DNA of 64,000 nt from Podaxis mareebaensis. Taxonomy: Eukaryota; Basidiomycota; Agaricomycetes; Agaricales; Agaricaceae. The notes beneath the pieces were generated by a model. It was not told where the DNA came from. It made no database searches and saw only the letters and a list, made by a program, of their open reading frames with translations. Position 1 is the stretch's first letter, and each line of letters opens with the position of its first letter. The stretch covers positions 496,001 to 560,000 of the forward strand of contig JAEUWP010000470.1 in the NCBI GenBank assembly GCA_018524725.1, read 5' to 3'. Shown one piece after another: positions 25,898 through 37,334 of this stretch. The position numbers and the translations under genes are program-made.

Positions 25898-28800
25898 TTA
25901 TACAGAATTACGTCTAGCACTTTTCCCCTTCCTCTTCTCCGGTGCCTTTGCATCTGTGCCTAGTAAAAGGCCGGGAGGTAGTTTACCTTCCTCCTCAAAC
26001 TTTTCTACAATATCAAGTGCGGCATGGTATCCCTTTTTCTGAAGTTCTTCGAATTTCCCAAACTGGAGAGTGCCGTACTGTTGTTCGACATTTTGGTATC
26101 AGTCATTGACGTTGAAGATTGCGGACGCACCTCCTGAACAGGCATCTGAATGTAAAGACACCCTTTTGCAACCTTGACATCTTCAAGTGTATTCACGCTC
26201 GATACACTGGGTTTGTTTAGCCTTTGAAGGTAATTGAAAAGACTGCCTACTCACTAAGCAAGACGACTTTGAATCTCCGTAATGGCAGGCACATGACGAG
26301 CATTAGAGAAGGGATTCCATCTATTGATCAACAGCCACCATCCAGAAACGGTATCCCCAAAGTTTCGGGGTGAGTTGTCGTCGATCTAGCAGAAGGTATA
26401 TTTTGTCAAATTAAACACCTAAAGCCGAAGTTAGTAGACCCTTACTGATCCCACGTCGCATGCGAACACGGTATTGGCCCCCATTGAGAACATCGCTTGA
26501 ACCTAAACATGATCAGAAAAAACCTGGATGACGCATGTTCCAGACCCACTGGTAGGTTATCAACTGCGGAAGAAAGGATGAGTCTTCTCCACCATTGCCT
26601 ATGGTTCAGATAAGACACTCACTATAGCCACCGTCTACTAAGAGTTGGCCATTGTCACACAGGGGAGGGAGTAAACCCACAAGGGTCATAGAGGCACCTT
26701 TCCGCTGTGATGTCAGTGAAGAACGGAGATAACAGAAATCCGGCATACGGATAAAACGCCAAGCGTAACCAGTCTCGTGGATTTCCATCCGAGAAGTCAT
26801 GATGTTTGTTGTGTTGCAAAAGTAAGGGAGCCACATGTCCTCTATGTGGAGATCATAGAATGCCTATCGGAATGTCAGGGCAAATTTTCTATGGTATCCA
26901 AGGAACGAGCCTTATATAACGAGCGATTGAACTCATGCCCCTGAAAAAAATAGCGTCAATAAGATATAGAGAACTGAGAGTTGCAGACTCACGGTAGTGT
27001 AAGCAACGATCGGGTATGTGACGTCGGACAAAATCCGCCAGATGTTGCTCATTCGTCCCGCAAATTGTTTAGCCCTTGCGGCGCTGGAAATTAGATCGCC
27101 TTCCCGTGCATATAGGCCACCAATGAACGCTCCAATGCTTGTTCCTTGAGGGACAATCGTGAGCTGTAGGTTAAGTATTCTTGCAATGACCTGATCTAAC
27201 CTCCAATATGATCAATGGGGATACCACTCTCTTCGAGAGCCCGTATCAGTCCCTGGCGAGAAGTTTAGACGGGTTTGGACTGGGAACTGATGATAGGCGT
27301 CGGCCGCAATTGCGCACCAGGTGTGAAATTCCTCTTGCACCCCCACCACCCAGAACCAAGCCAATGGATTTCCCACAAAGTCGCCGAGCCAATCTTGCGA
27401 AATCATTCGTGTGGGGAAGCCGTTGCGGTCGGACAGTAGTTGCCGCTCCAGTATACTTCTGAATGCCACTTTGGACTCTTTCTTTCAGGTTCTTAAGAGC
27501 GACGACAGCGTCTGGGTCCTTGGGAAGGGCAGATTTTGGAATAGCGGCAGCAACCTCCTGTTGATTAATGGTTCCCTTGGAATCAGAAGTCAAACCGTGG
27601 TAAAGCATAACGCGTACTGGGAGTTCGACGTGAATGTGTTGGTGTACCCACGGTCGAGTCTAGAAGGAGGACATGAGTTTAGCACAATACAAAACGGATT
27701 CGAGCAAACCTTGAGCCATGCACGGGTCGATCCAGGAACGACCGAGCGGTCCGGGTGCAGAAGGACCAGCTCTTTCCGTGCCGTTGTTTTCATAGAAAGT
27801 AGCAGACGTTCATATTCCCCAACAGACGGATCGTCACCGAGACCCACAACCATCACACAATCGGCCTAGAGTCGGGAATGAAATTGAAGTATATGAACCA
27901 TCATAAGGAATCCGTCATACCTGCCGGATGCAAGTTTGTGTCCAGGAGCTGTTCACTGGTGAATCTGCGACGTACAACACAATCCTGAAGCGTTGTTCCT
28001 GATCTGCGAACCATCCTGCTGACTGGTGTCATATGTCAACAGCGGGTTCTTGGGAGAACATCAAGATAATGGCCTCACCTTCAATTTCCCAATCTTTGTG
28101 AAGGCATGACGGCCGAGGTGGGTTGAGATGATAGCCTGATTTAAAGACACGGTTGACGCTCCAATGCTCTCCAATGCAGCTTGTAACTTGCGTGCAAAGG
28201 AATCTATTGGAACGTTACGTGAAGCAGGCAACACAGCGACAGTCTTCAAGTTTGTATTGTTGGCGCCAAACTCCGAAGGATTGTTTCGACCTTGTGTACT
28301 GGAAGATGAATCGATTTCGTTACGGACCCGAGACGCGATCATACGCAGGATCCTGTCCAAACATGCTTAGTTTATACATGCGCCGGAAACACTGTCAGAA
28401 GATCTTACTGTGCCGTAGTTTGGGGATTCCTAGAAGAGTGACATGATGAACGAGGGATAGGTAATCATGAGTATTGGGACAATTACCTGGCTGATATTGC
28501 GTTGAACAATGTCTGGGGCATGCGAATTAACTCCGTATCACGGATGGCGTGAACAGTCGTGCTTCTTGGACAACTGGTGATGACGTCCAGTTCTCCGACA
28601 GTATCTCCCTGACCATATTCGCCGACGATGTGAACACCCCCTTTTTCTTTCTCCTTGATCGCACGGAGCCGTCCATTGATCACGATATAGAAGCTGTCAC
28701 TAACATCATTGGGCCGCCAGAGCACTTGACCTGCATTGACTTGCATCCAGTCGAGGGAAGCGTCGATGTGCAATACTATGCAAAGGGTAAGCCTTCCAAT

Positions 28801-31559
28801 ACAAAATCTCAACAATACCCCTTACCTAAAGGTGACAGCAAGGATATGAGGCGCTTGGCAAGTGTCAACAAGACGATCGGACGCTTTTCAAGCAATCGTT
28901 CCAAAGCATGGCTCGGAAGAAAACCAACGAAAGTGTCGGTCTTGGCTTTAATGTCCACATAAGAAGCCGTGTTGCAAAGTGAGGCTGAGGACAACTTGAA
29001 ATTGAATGATCGAGTACAGCATACAATCCAATCTACTTACCAAGATAACCCGCGATGCCACCGGGTTTCACCGTGAAGAGAAGTTTGGACCTGGATCTTT
29101 CCTCTCGTATCTCGTGCGAACCCCTACCTGGACTCATGGGATCCGGAAATTTCTGGTGTTCCGAGTCATCGTCCCTCGATTCTCCAGGCAACAAAATGTC
29201 CAAAAATCCTTCGATAACGTAGAACAAACCTGCATGCCAGGGTGTATAGACAAAACAATGGGCACGATTGTAATAAACTCACCAGCATTGACTTCTCCAG
29301 CTTTCACCAGGGTCGAGCCAGCCGCATAGTAAAGAATCTCGACTTCATTGTCGAGGCCCCGCATATAATCGCCGTTGGATACTACGGAAGAAGTACCCGT
29401 CATGCTCGAGGTATCATCTCCCATGTCGAGAAGCGACAAGGAACTGAATGGTGAGTTAAAACTGGCCGAAGTGGATGATCGATGCCCGTCTATTGGTGGC
29501 AAATGTGGAGATCCTTCAGCAGAATCACTTCCGCTCATAGGTGGTTGAAGAAGCCCGATAGATTTGGCTATACAAGACATGACCTCCTCGCGAAGGTCGA
29601 ATTCCTCGGGGGAGACTTTATCGGGGCTTAATCGGGGGCCCTTCCCATTCTCGATAGATTCCGAAGGTCGTGGCAGGCGTGGCGTATTGAGAAGGCCGTA
29701 AGTACGGCTCAGCGGTCTAAAGTACTCGTTGGAATGTCCCCTAGGAACGAGAAGGTCTCCTGCCTGGACCATATGGCGAGGTGTCTTCACTGGCGGAGAG
29801 GCATGCTTGCCTCTAGAACTCTTGACAGGTATGGGGTTGTCGGAGATTTTCCCTAACGAAGCAGCTGAAGATTCCTTCGACTTTGACACAGCAGTTACGC
29901 TAGAACCAGAGTATGAGAAATAGTCCGATTCGGCGCCTGAGGCCTCGGAAGCCGCCCCGTCGAAGCGATGCCGAAGGTATTGTAAACCTCCGCCTTCATA
30001 GAAAGAGTTGGGTAATGGGTGGCAAGCAATGTCGTTGATCGCCTTCTCCGTACGTAAAACCTCGCTTGTCAACCCAAGATACTTATGGGCAGCGTTAAAT
30101 GTGACGCGAGAGAAACGAGTGAGAATGACTGGTGTGCAGGATAATGAGAAATGTGCATTGACAGGGACTCTTAAAACTTACCTTGTACGATATGCCCAGT
30201 TGCTTTGGGATACTTTTTCGTCAACCGTCTAAATGCTTCTGCCGGAATCACAGCGAGAGTGGTATCTTCTGTAGCTCTAGCAATAACGCCTCTGTGAATT
30301 TGCACAGGGCGAATAGGTTTCGGTCGCGGAGCACTGGTAGATTGAGCACGACTTGGACCATCGAACGCGGGTGATAGTAAGGCACCTCCTGGCGAAGTCA
30401 CAAATTCTCCAGCATGAACAGTCGAAGTAGCTGAGGAGATCGAGGACCGCCTCCCACTTCCCCTTGATTTAACAGCAGCATCATCGAGAGACAGCGGCGA
30501 AACGTCAGAATTAACGCGTCGAAGGTTCGGCATGGTACCAGCTGTCGTACTCGGTGGAACATCATCTGGATAATCGTCCTGCCAACTTATGTGGACGTCT
30601 TCTGTGAATAAGCTAAGAATAGTAAAAAGGCTCGACAATGTTCCGCCATTCCGAACTTCGTTCAAAAGTTGATAGCCATTCATGTCTTCATCATCCCATA
30701 GACTCTCTTGCGCCTCAGTAGATGGGCCTGTCTGAGCAAAGACTTGTACCATGCCATCTATTACACAATAGAAACTCTTGTCTTGATCAAGGGACATGCT
30801 ATCCCCTGCAATCAAGCGTCGTGTTTGGAGGTGTCGCGCAAGCTCGTGGAATACCTTGCAAGCCGGTTTGAGCATAACATGCCGCCATTGAAGCTCGAGC
30901 ACGTACAGGTTTTTCCAGCTAGCAAACCTCTCGTCAGAGAACGTGACATAAAGGTATGAATGAAATGACACTCACAAATCCAAAGACTCGAACAGCTTGC
31001 AAGAAATCGTCCAGGTAATTGTGGAATGTGGGTGGGGGTTCAGCTGCAACAGAGTGAGTTAACGGACCCATAAAATATACAACAAGTACACTCACCAGTA
31101 TTCACATCCGGATGCAGCTCGTTCACATCAGGCTTCACCAACGGTGGTTCCTTCAACTGCGCATAATCGTTCAAATACCGGAACCTAATCCAATAATTTA
31201 AAGCAATTGCGGACAGTGTAAATATCGCTACGAAGTTCCAGAAGTCCAACTACACCGTGGTATAATGCAACATGGTGAGCAGGAACTCGAGGTTGCCCCA
31301 ATCGAAAGAGGGACCTACCGTAAGCGTCATTGAGTATGACAAGACCGCATAGATGAGCCGAGGGATAGAAATCGTAACAAATGCAATTAGCGATTTTGTC
31401 CATGACAAAAGCCATACTGTGTTCCTCAAATGTCAGCTTCAAGGTACCGTAGGCGAACGGGTAATGATAGCAGCACTCACGGATGACCCAGAAGCAAGCA
31501 GACACCAGAGAAACCAGCGGATGCCGCTCAATAGCCTCATTCAGGACTTCAGAGTCCAT
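25898..31559 (-). CDS. NTE1: NTE1-type lysophospholipase (patatin with cNMP-binding domains)
   Basis: Endoplasmic-reticulum serine esterase that deacylates phosphatidylcholine and lysophosphatidylcholine. Multi-exon, roughly 1,500 residues. N-terminus: [20 protein letters not shown], then hydrophobic segments across exons 1-3 ([40 protein letters not shown]) and the family sequence [14 protein letters not shown]. Cyclic-nucleotide-binding-like domains follow: [37 protein letters not shown] with [14 protein letters not shown]; and [20 protein letters not shown] with [14 protein letters not shown]. The patatin domain has the oxyanion loop [15 protein letters not shown], nucleophile motif GTSIG ([19 protein letters not shown]) and the partner Asp in VDGGYS, all intact. 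It ends in a basic tail ([10 protein letters not shown]) with the stop at 25898. A 12-nt exon at 30907-30918 encodes LEKP. I did not fix every internal splice site. Confidence 0.93.
30907..30918 (-). other. NTE1: 12-nt microexon of NTE1
   Basis: Twelve bases encoding LEKP lie between introns 30975-30919 (57 nt) and 30906-30855 (52 nt), both phase 0 with GTGAGT/GTACGT donors and TAG/AAG acceptors. Including it restores the family sequence [17 protein letters not shown] across the junctions. Confidence 0.85.
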
Positions 31560-31958
31560 GACCTTGAGGAGAGAGGGATGGCGAAGAGCAAGTTGCGTAC
31601 GCTCCGATAATCGTAGAAATTTCTGGATTATGTTGTGCGGTCCGGACAGAGCAAGCAGCCTTCGATTCGTACGTCATGTACATATCGGCACGTGTTTCCG
31701 TTCCTCTTTATCAATCGTCGCCGACCTATACCACCTTGCCTACGGTACCCATATCCGGGACTATGCTCTTTTCTATGGTGAGTTCCAGGTCCAAGAATGT
31801 ACATTTCAATTCTGATTGTATAGCAACATATATTCTTTTATGCACACTGAAATTCTACGGCAGAACCTTCCTGCCAAAAGAGGTCTTCGACAACCTCGTG
31901 CATCAACCAAGACCTGACGATTCCCACCGGTAATTAATCCCAAAGAGGGAGTGACGGC

Positions 31959-34360
31959 CTAGAAGGAGTGTTCGGTAGAGTCCTTGCCCACAGCTGAAGT
32001 GCTTGATGAGCCGGAAGAAACCGTTGAAAGGATCGCATCGATGTAATTAGCGCCGCTCCTGCCAACATATACATTCAGTCCCTGGCACACCCAGAAGCCG
32101 ACGCACGTTCACATACCATTTCTGATGAGTGAGCACATCACAGCCAATCTCCTTCTCCCTACGTTGAATGAGATTGACATAAGCGAGCATGCCCTCTTCC
32201 TTGTAACGAGCAGCAAGTTCGGCTGTTATCACGGTAAGTGAACAGCATTCACTACCATGAGATGTCCCATACCTGTCATCACGGCATTGCTATGCAGGCC
32301 GGCAAGGGAGATCAACTGAAGGACAAAGCTAGTAGGCAGACAATAAACACCGGGATACGGAAATTAAACGCATGACGATGATACGGAATACACACCCTTC
32401 CTTTGCAAGCTCCCAGACAAAGTTCTTTAAGCCGGTTTCTAGTTTCGTAAGTACACACATTGCATCCGAGCGGCATTAACAGCTTACCAGAGAATCCGTG
32501 TTTCAACCAATTGAAACTGGGACTCAGATTATAAACGAACCACCTGGATTCACCGTCAGTATATGCTTGAGAAGACCGACGGGGATGATACATGCTTTCC
32601 AGGGTATTTCTCGCGAATCTTCCTAGCGAAGTAACGAGCTTGTGCAAGGTCTGGTGACTTAGTTTCCAGCCACAAGAGATCAGCATAAGGAGCGAAGGTC
32701 ATGGTGCGCTTAATCGCGGCCTGTAAAGCGTCATTTCAATAAACTTTCAAGGTATTCATACTTCCATCCCGACCTCGATGCCGCCAGTGTAATGATAATA
32801 GCCTTCCCTTGTTCTGGGGACTAGCAAATAATTAAGCAAGCGAACGTGCTGATTCGCGAGTGACTTACGATCACAGTCCCAGAAGACGGGTTCGCCCAAA
32901 ATATCAGCAGCAATTTCTCGTGCTTCGTTGTTGGACTTTCCATCGACGGCGGCCAGGTAACTCCCATATACGGCATCCTTGCCCTTGATACTATCCTTAT
33001 TGTGGATAGCTTTCTCAACAGCTTTTACGCGAGAGATACGTCTCAGGATGATAAGAAATGGCCTAAATGAAGATAACCGACTCACCTTGGTTAAACGTAC
33101 ACATTTCATGTTTCTGGGTCCATTCTTGCTCCAGTTTATCAACCTCTGCACCAGTTGCACCTCTCGCCTCTGCATCAGCCAATGTTTGTGCCAAGGAGAT
33201 AGACCCCTTGGTAGTGGTACCCAAAATAAACTCATGGTCCGCGACGTCAACATTTGAGGATAGAAGTTTTCCTGATTCTGAATCCGTACGAGCAATAAGG
33301 AGCATTGTAGACTTGAGCAAATCGAGTTGGAAGCGCGAAGCAATCAAACGAGAGACGTGAGTTGAGGTCGGAACAAGGACTTTGCCTCCAAGATGCCCGC
33401 ACTTGATGCAATCTTGTTAATTCAACTGTAATCATCTTCGCCTCATTTCACCCACCTTCTTTCCACCGTGCAATTGGTCCTCCAAATGTATACCAGCGGC
33501 ACCCTAAGAATAAATTCAACATGACTAAACTTCGCTTCGGAAACGTGGAGGAGTATTCACGGATTCTGCGAAGAGTTTGACTAGCTTCATTACAGCAGAG
33601 AGGCCACCGTGTCTATCATTACTTCCATTAGCTTAGAAATACTAACTCGATATGAGTACTGACCCAGTATCAGCATCGGCGATAATCGGCCTCAAGTAGT
33701 CAATATACTCCATCTTGGCGCGCTCCTCGGGGGTTGCAGACATACGCTCATCGTAGTGCTTCTTGTCGTGGAGCTGCTGAGAGCGGAAAATACGGTGTAC
33801 CTGGTTGGGTACAGTCGTATAGGGATAGTCGCTACCAGAATACCAGTCATCACCGAATTCTGATAGAACTCAAAAATCACTCACCCTAGGTCAGGTCCGA
33901 CTTCATTGTTCCCAGTTGTCAGAACGCTGGAGCAAGCCCACCCAGAGACGTACACAACTTCCTGATGCTTGGCCATTTGCGTCATCTGTACCGGGTCTAT
34001 CGCACCCATTGTATGCACCGGCCTTCCCTCATCCGCGGCTTTGCTCAACACGTTATAGAGCTTATCTGCGAGCAGAGTTCCAGGAAGTGGTAGCACAGGG
34101 AGTGATCCTTGCTTTGAGGCGACCGCGGATGGTGTGTACGGTCTTTTGATAGAGTTGAAACGAGGTTGGGCGAAGAAATCGGACATTTCCTTAACTCGCG
34201 CCTCGAAGTGCGCGTTTTCTTCTTGGAGAGAAGGCTGAGACAGTGGCAGAGGGGAGACGGCGAACGCTTCGCTGTTGCAGGACGAAGTCATTCTGCGAGA
34301 GTGCACGGGTTTTGCAAAGGTAGTAGCATAAAGCTTCAAGCCCGACCTGGCGCGCAGCAT
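31959..34360 (-). CDS. Isocitrate lyase family (isocitrate or 2-methylisocitrate lyase)
   Basis: Cleaves isocitrate to glyoxylate and succinate (glyoxylate cycle), or 2-methylisocitrate to pyruvate and succinate (propionate breakdown). Multi-exon. Family motifs: [85 protein letters not shown], and the catalytic cysteine in [10 protein letters not shown]-terminal segments [20 protein letters not shown] and DVLTHQKW are followed by [10 protein letters not shown] and a Ser-rich end, EHSF. The N-terminal 30 residues, [20 protein letters not shown] onward, are basic, hydroxylated and almost acid-free, like a mitochondrial presequence, and there is no SKL-type peroxisomal signal. That favours a mitochondrial methylisocitrate lyase, but sequence alone does not settle it. 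Confidence 0.88.
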
Positions 34361-36305
34361 TGTAGAGCAATCACCTCCGCAACGGAAAGTATTCGCTCGA
34401 GGGCTGGACGGTGAAGGACGATGAAGCGAACGTTAGAGATAGAGCAACGGATGAAGCTTGAAGTTTACATCGAGACTTGAGAGGGAACTGTGCTCCGGCC
34501 GATGGGTTCGAGATTGATCGCCGGTGACCCAGTACATTTTCGTGCATACTTAAGTAAAAATAAAAAATAAAAAAACAATCTCCAGTGCGGTATTATGTAT
34601 GGTACCCAGTTTTCATGTGACTCTCAATGGACGCAGTCAATCACAACCGCCTGGCATCCCAAAGAGTCCAGGGTAATGATACCACGGGTATCACTTGGCA
34701 AGACAACAGGTTGTATGATAGTGACACTCAAGACAAACTTGACCTCCACCTTAGCTTCAATCCCCAACGTAAGCACCGGTTTGAGATGTGCCTTCGCAGT
34801 GACACACGATCAATGCTACCCCCTAAATCCGAAAACCGTGGACAGCTTTCTGAGGTTCAATATGAAGGGCAGGCTACGGTGGACATTAAGCTGATCCGGT
34901 GCATAGTCTCGTCAAAATCGGACAAAATCCTGACAGCTTCGAACATCTGAACCCTCGGCATACCAGCAACAATCCAGATTCATATCTGATCGTTGATGAA
35001 GTGACTAAAAAGGACTTTCCAAAATAAGTAGACATATCTCCCCGTTCAAGCTTAAGGGTGACAGACGTTTGGCAGAAGGTGAACGAGAACTAAACGGAAT
35101 ACGGGAGATGGTAATGGGAAGACATCAATATGACTGATTGTCTCGTCAACAATCAACCATCGACATCCGCAAATGCTTCTCCAGAGATTTTGGACGAGTG
35201 ACAATGACGCTCGTGGACTACAGCTTATGGTCTGACTTGGGCGTTCGTAGACAATGAAACGGAGGGTATTTATCCTCGTAACCTCAAGGATTAGCACAAG
35301 GTGAAAGGATGAGAAAAACCTACCTGTCAGACTCAGCGGCATCGGGTGTGCCAAAACCGATGCAATTCAAAGGAAAGCCAGTGCTACCTCCCATGCCCAA
35401 AATTCGCGGGGTCGAGGAGTGAACCAAAATATGCTAGTCTTTGGGTGAGAGCTCGGACGGGACGAATGCTCTTTAGACCATAGCCGCGTAAAATTGAGTG
35501 CACTCGTTCTTACGTGCCCGTTTCTATTTTTCAAACGAATGCTTTCTATCGTTGAATTGTTAATGATTGTTTGTTCTGGTTCTGGAGCTGTGATTAAAAG
35601 CCGCGGTCTGAAAATACAAGCGAGTTTCGGATCATTTTGAGTCTCGCTCTTAGAAGCCCTTAGAACACCCGAGCAACCCAATCAACTCGCTCTATCAACA
35701 AAAATCACGAAATCGCTGCTAGTCGCTAGAACGCCCATCCCGCGTAGCAGGCAGGTCAAGAACGACGGAAATGAGGTGGGTGGCCCTGATATAACCTCCA
35801 TGTACTGGGCGATCCTGGGGAGATGCTCGGGCCCCATCTGCAGTGATTACTACACTCAAAATGAACTACTAGCGTTGCTTGTACATCACACATCACCTTA
35901 ATATGCTATCTTACAGCCTGAGAAGCGTGCAAGTTAACCATGAGAACATCCAGAACGGCATAGATGGCCGGGAAGGTAGCTAAGCGGTGCGATATATTGC
36001 ATCGGAGGAAGTCGAAACTACATTGGCAGACGAGAACCGAGTGCTCACAATGGGAGCATAGAGAAACGAACACCGTGACAGGTGGATGTAGAGCTTGGAG
36101 TCAAATAGGAATTTATGATGATCAAGGACGTAGATATTTGTCAGATACTGTACAGGAGTAAGGAGATGGAGCGGATCATAGTTGGGGTGAATGGCAAGGG
36201 CCCTGGAAAGATGCACGCATGGCTTGCCAGCTTGTCATGTAACACCGAGGACCTGACAAGCTACTTAATAGACTCCTCACATGCACTTCCAGCATCACAC
36301 ACCAG
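34361..36305. other. Gene-poor interval
   Basis: About 1.9 kb with no supportable gene. It carries the upstream region of the isocitrate lyase gene, including an A-rich run near 34554-34577, and the upstream region of the gene at 36306. Overlapping open frames of about 100 codons at 34595-34950 and 35052-35681 lack splice context or recognisable domains. Confidence 0.45.
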
Positions 36306-37334
36306 ATGGCCCTTCACTTCCCCAAGGCCATTCTTCTCCACGCTGCTCTTGCCAATATTTCACATGAACTCACCGCTCTCGACGCCATCATCCACACTCC
36401 CGCTCGTCTCCCAACCGAACTCCTTCTCCTCATCCGTGCCCATCTCCTCAACGTCCTTACCACCCACCACTTTCTCGAGTCCACCCGCGCACTAGCAGAG
36501 TATGAGGCCAGTCTGCAGCGCCTTTTGTGTCCAGACTGCGTCTCCTACAATTACGACATCTATGGCCCTGATATCTGGCAGTGGCAGCAGTTCTCTGGGC
36601 CTTGCAACTGCCTTCAGACAACCAACAGCTCGTCGAAGCCATCCGTCAATCCCCAGGAGTTTGCCAGCCCATACCACTGGCTAGAGCACCATCTCTCGCT
36701 CCGGGCTAACCGCCTCATTCCTGCCTCATCATCATCATCCCCTTCTTCGATTTGGGACGTAGTAGCTGATGTCCTCCGCCGATATCACTGCGAGCTCTTC
36801 AGGGAGGACCTGGACGATTTTGCCGCAATCCAAGGATCTTCTCCTTCGCCTAGTGGTATCACTATCTTCTACTACCGTAGGATTGTTGACTACTATGGCA
36901 CTCTCAAGCAATCCCAGTCCCCGCCCATCATACGCATCCGACCTTTATCCTCTTCCCTCCGTCTTCTCGAGAGCAATCAAATAGGTGGAGTAGGGGAGGC
37001 AGGCGACGCGTTCCGCACAGAGATCATTCTCCGCCAAGCCTCCCGAGAGCTTGGGTTCACCCTGGGACTTCAAGACGTCTTCAGTTCACCTAGAGAATCC
37101 TCTTCGTTGACGTTCTCATGGTCCTCGCGCAGACACGGTACTCCCCCTGAACCTTCCATACGAAAATCCGCCTTGCACTTCTCTTCGCCTGCTATACACG
37201 CTGCGATCAAAACGTGTTCCTTCCTCTCAACCATCCTCGGAGCATTCATCGCAGTGCCCATGACCATCGCTACCATTGCTCTCACCGTGATCTGTTTCTA
37301 TTCGCGTCCGGTGGCCCTCCGCGTCGGCGTGTGA
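36306..37334 (+). CDS. Single-exon hypothetical protein, F-box-like start and C-terminal membrane helix
   Basis: Unrecognised, 342 residues, intact ATG to TGA and the only intronless gene of this size in the window. Near the N-terminus HTPARLPTELLLLIRAHLLN resembles the first helix of an F-box. The middle has CPDC and CNCL cysteine pairs, SPYHWLEHHLSLRANRLIP and an aromatic segment FYYRRIVDYYGTL. Close to the end is one strong membrane segment, FLSTILGAFIAVPMTIATIA, followed by a short basic tail. This plan (short N-terminal helix, compact middle, tail anchor) resembles many lineage-specific basidiomycete orphans. No function is proposed; the F-box resemblance is weak. Confidence 0.7.
   Translation: MALHFPKAILLHAALANISHELTALDAIIHTPARLPTELLLLIRAHLLNVLTTHHFLESTRALAEYEASLQRLLCPDCVSYNYDIYGPDIWQWQQFSGPCNCLQTTNSSSKPSVNPQEFASPYHWLEHHLSLRANRLIPASSSSSPSSIWDVVADVLRRYHCELFREDLDDFAAIQGSSPSPSGITIFYYRRIVDYYGTLKQSQSPPIIRIRPLSSSLRLLESNQIGGVGEAGDAFRTEIILRQASRELGFTLGLQDVFSSPRESSSLTFSWSSRRHGTPPEPSIRKSALHFSSPAIHAAIKTCSFLSTILGAFIAVPMTIATIALTVICFYSRPVALRVGV

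Noticed and set aside
34595..34950. Overlapping plus-strand frames of about 100 codons
   Set aside because: Two different frames of similar length overlap, neither shows a domain, and no splice model extends them.
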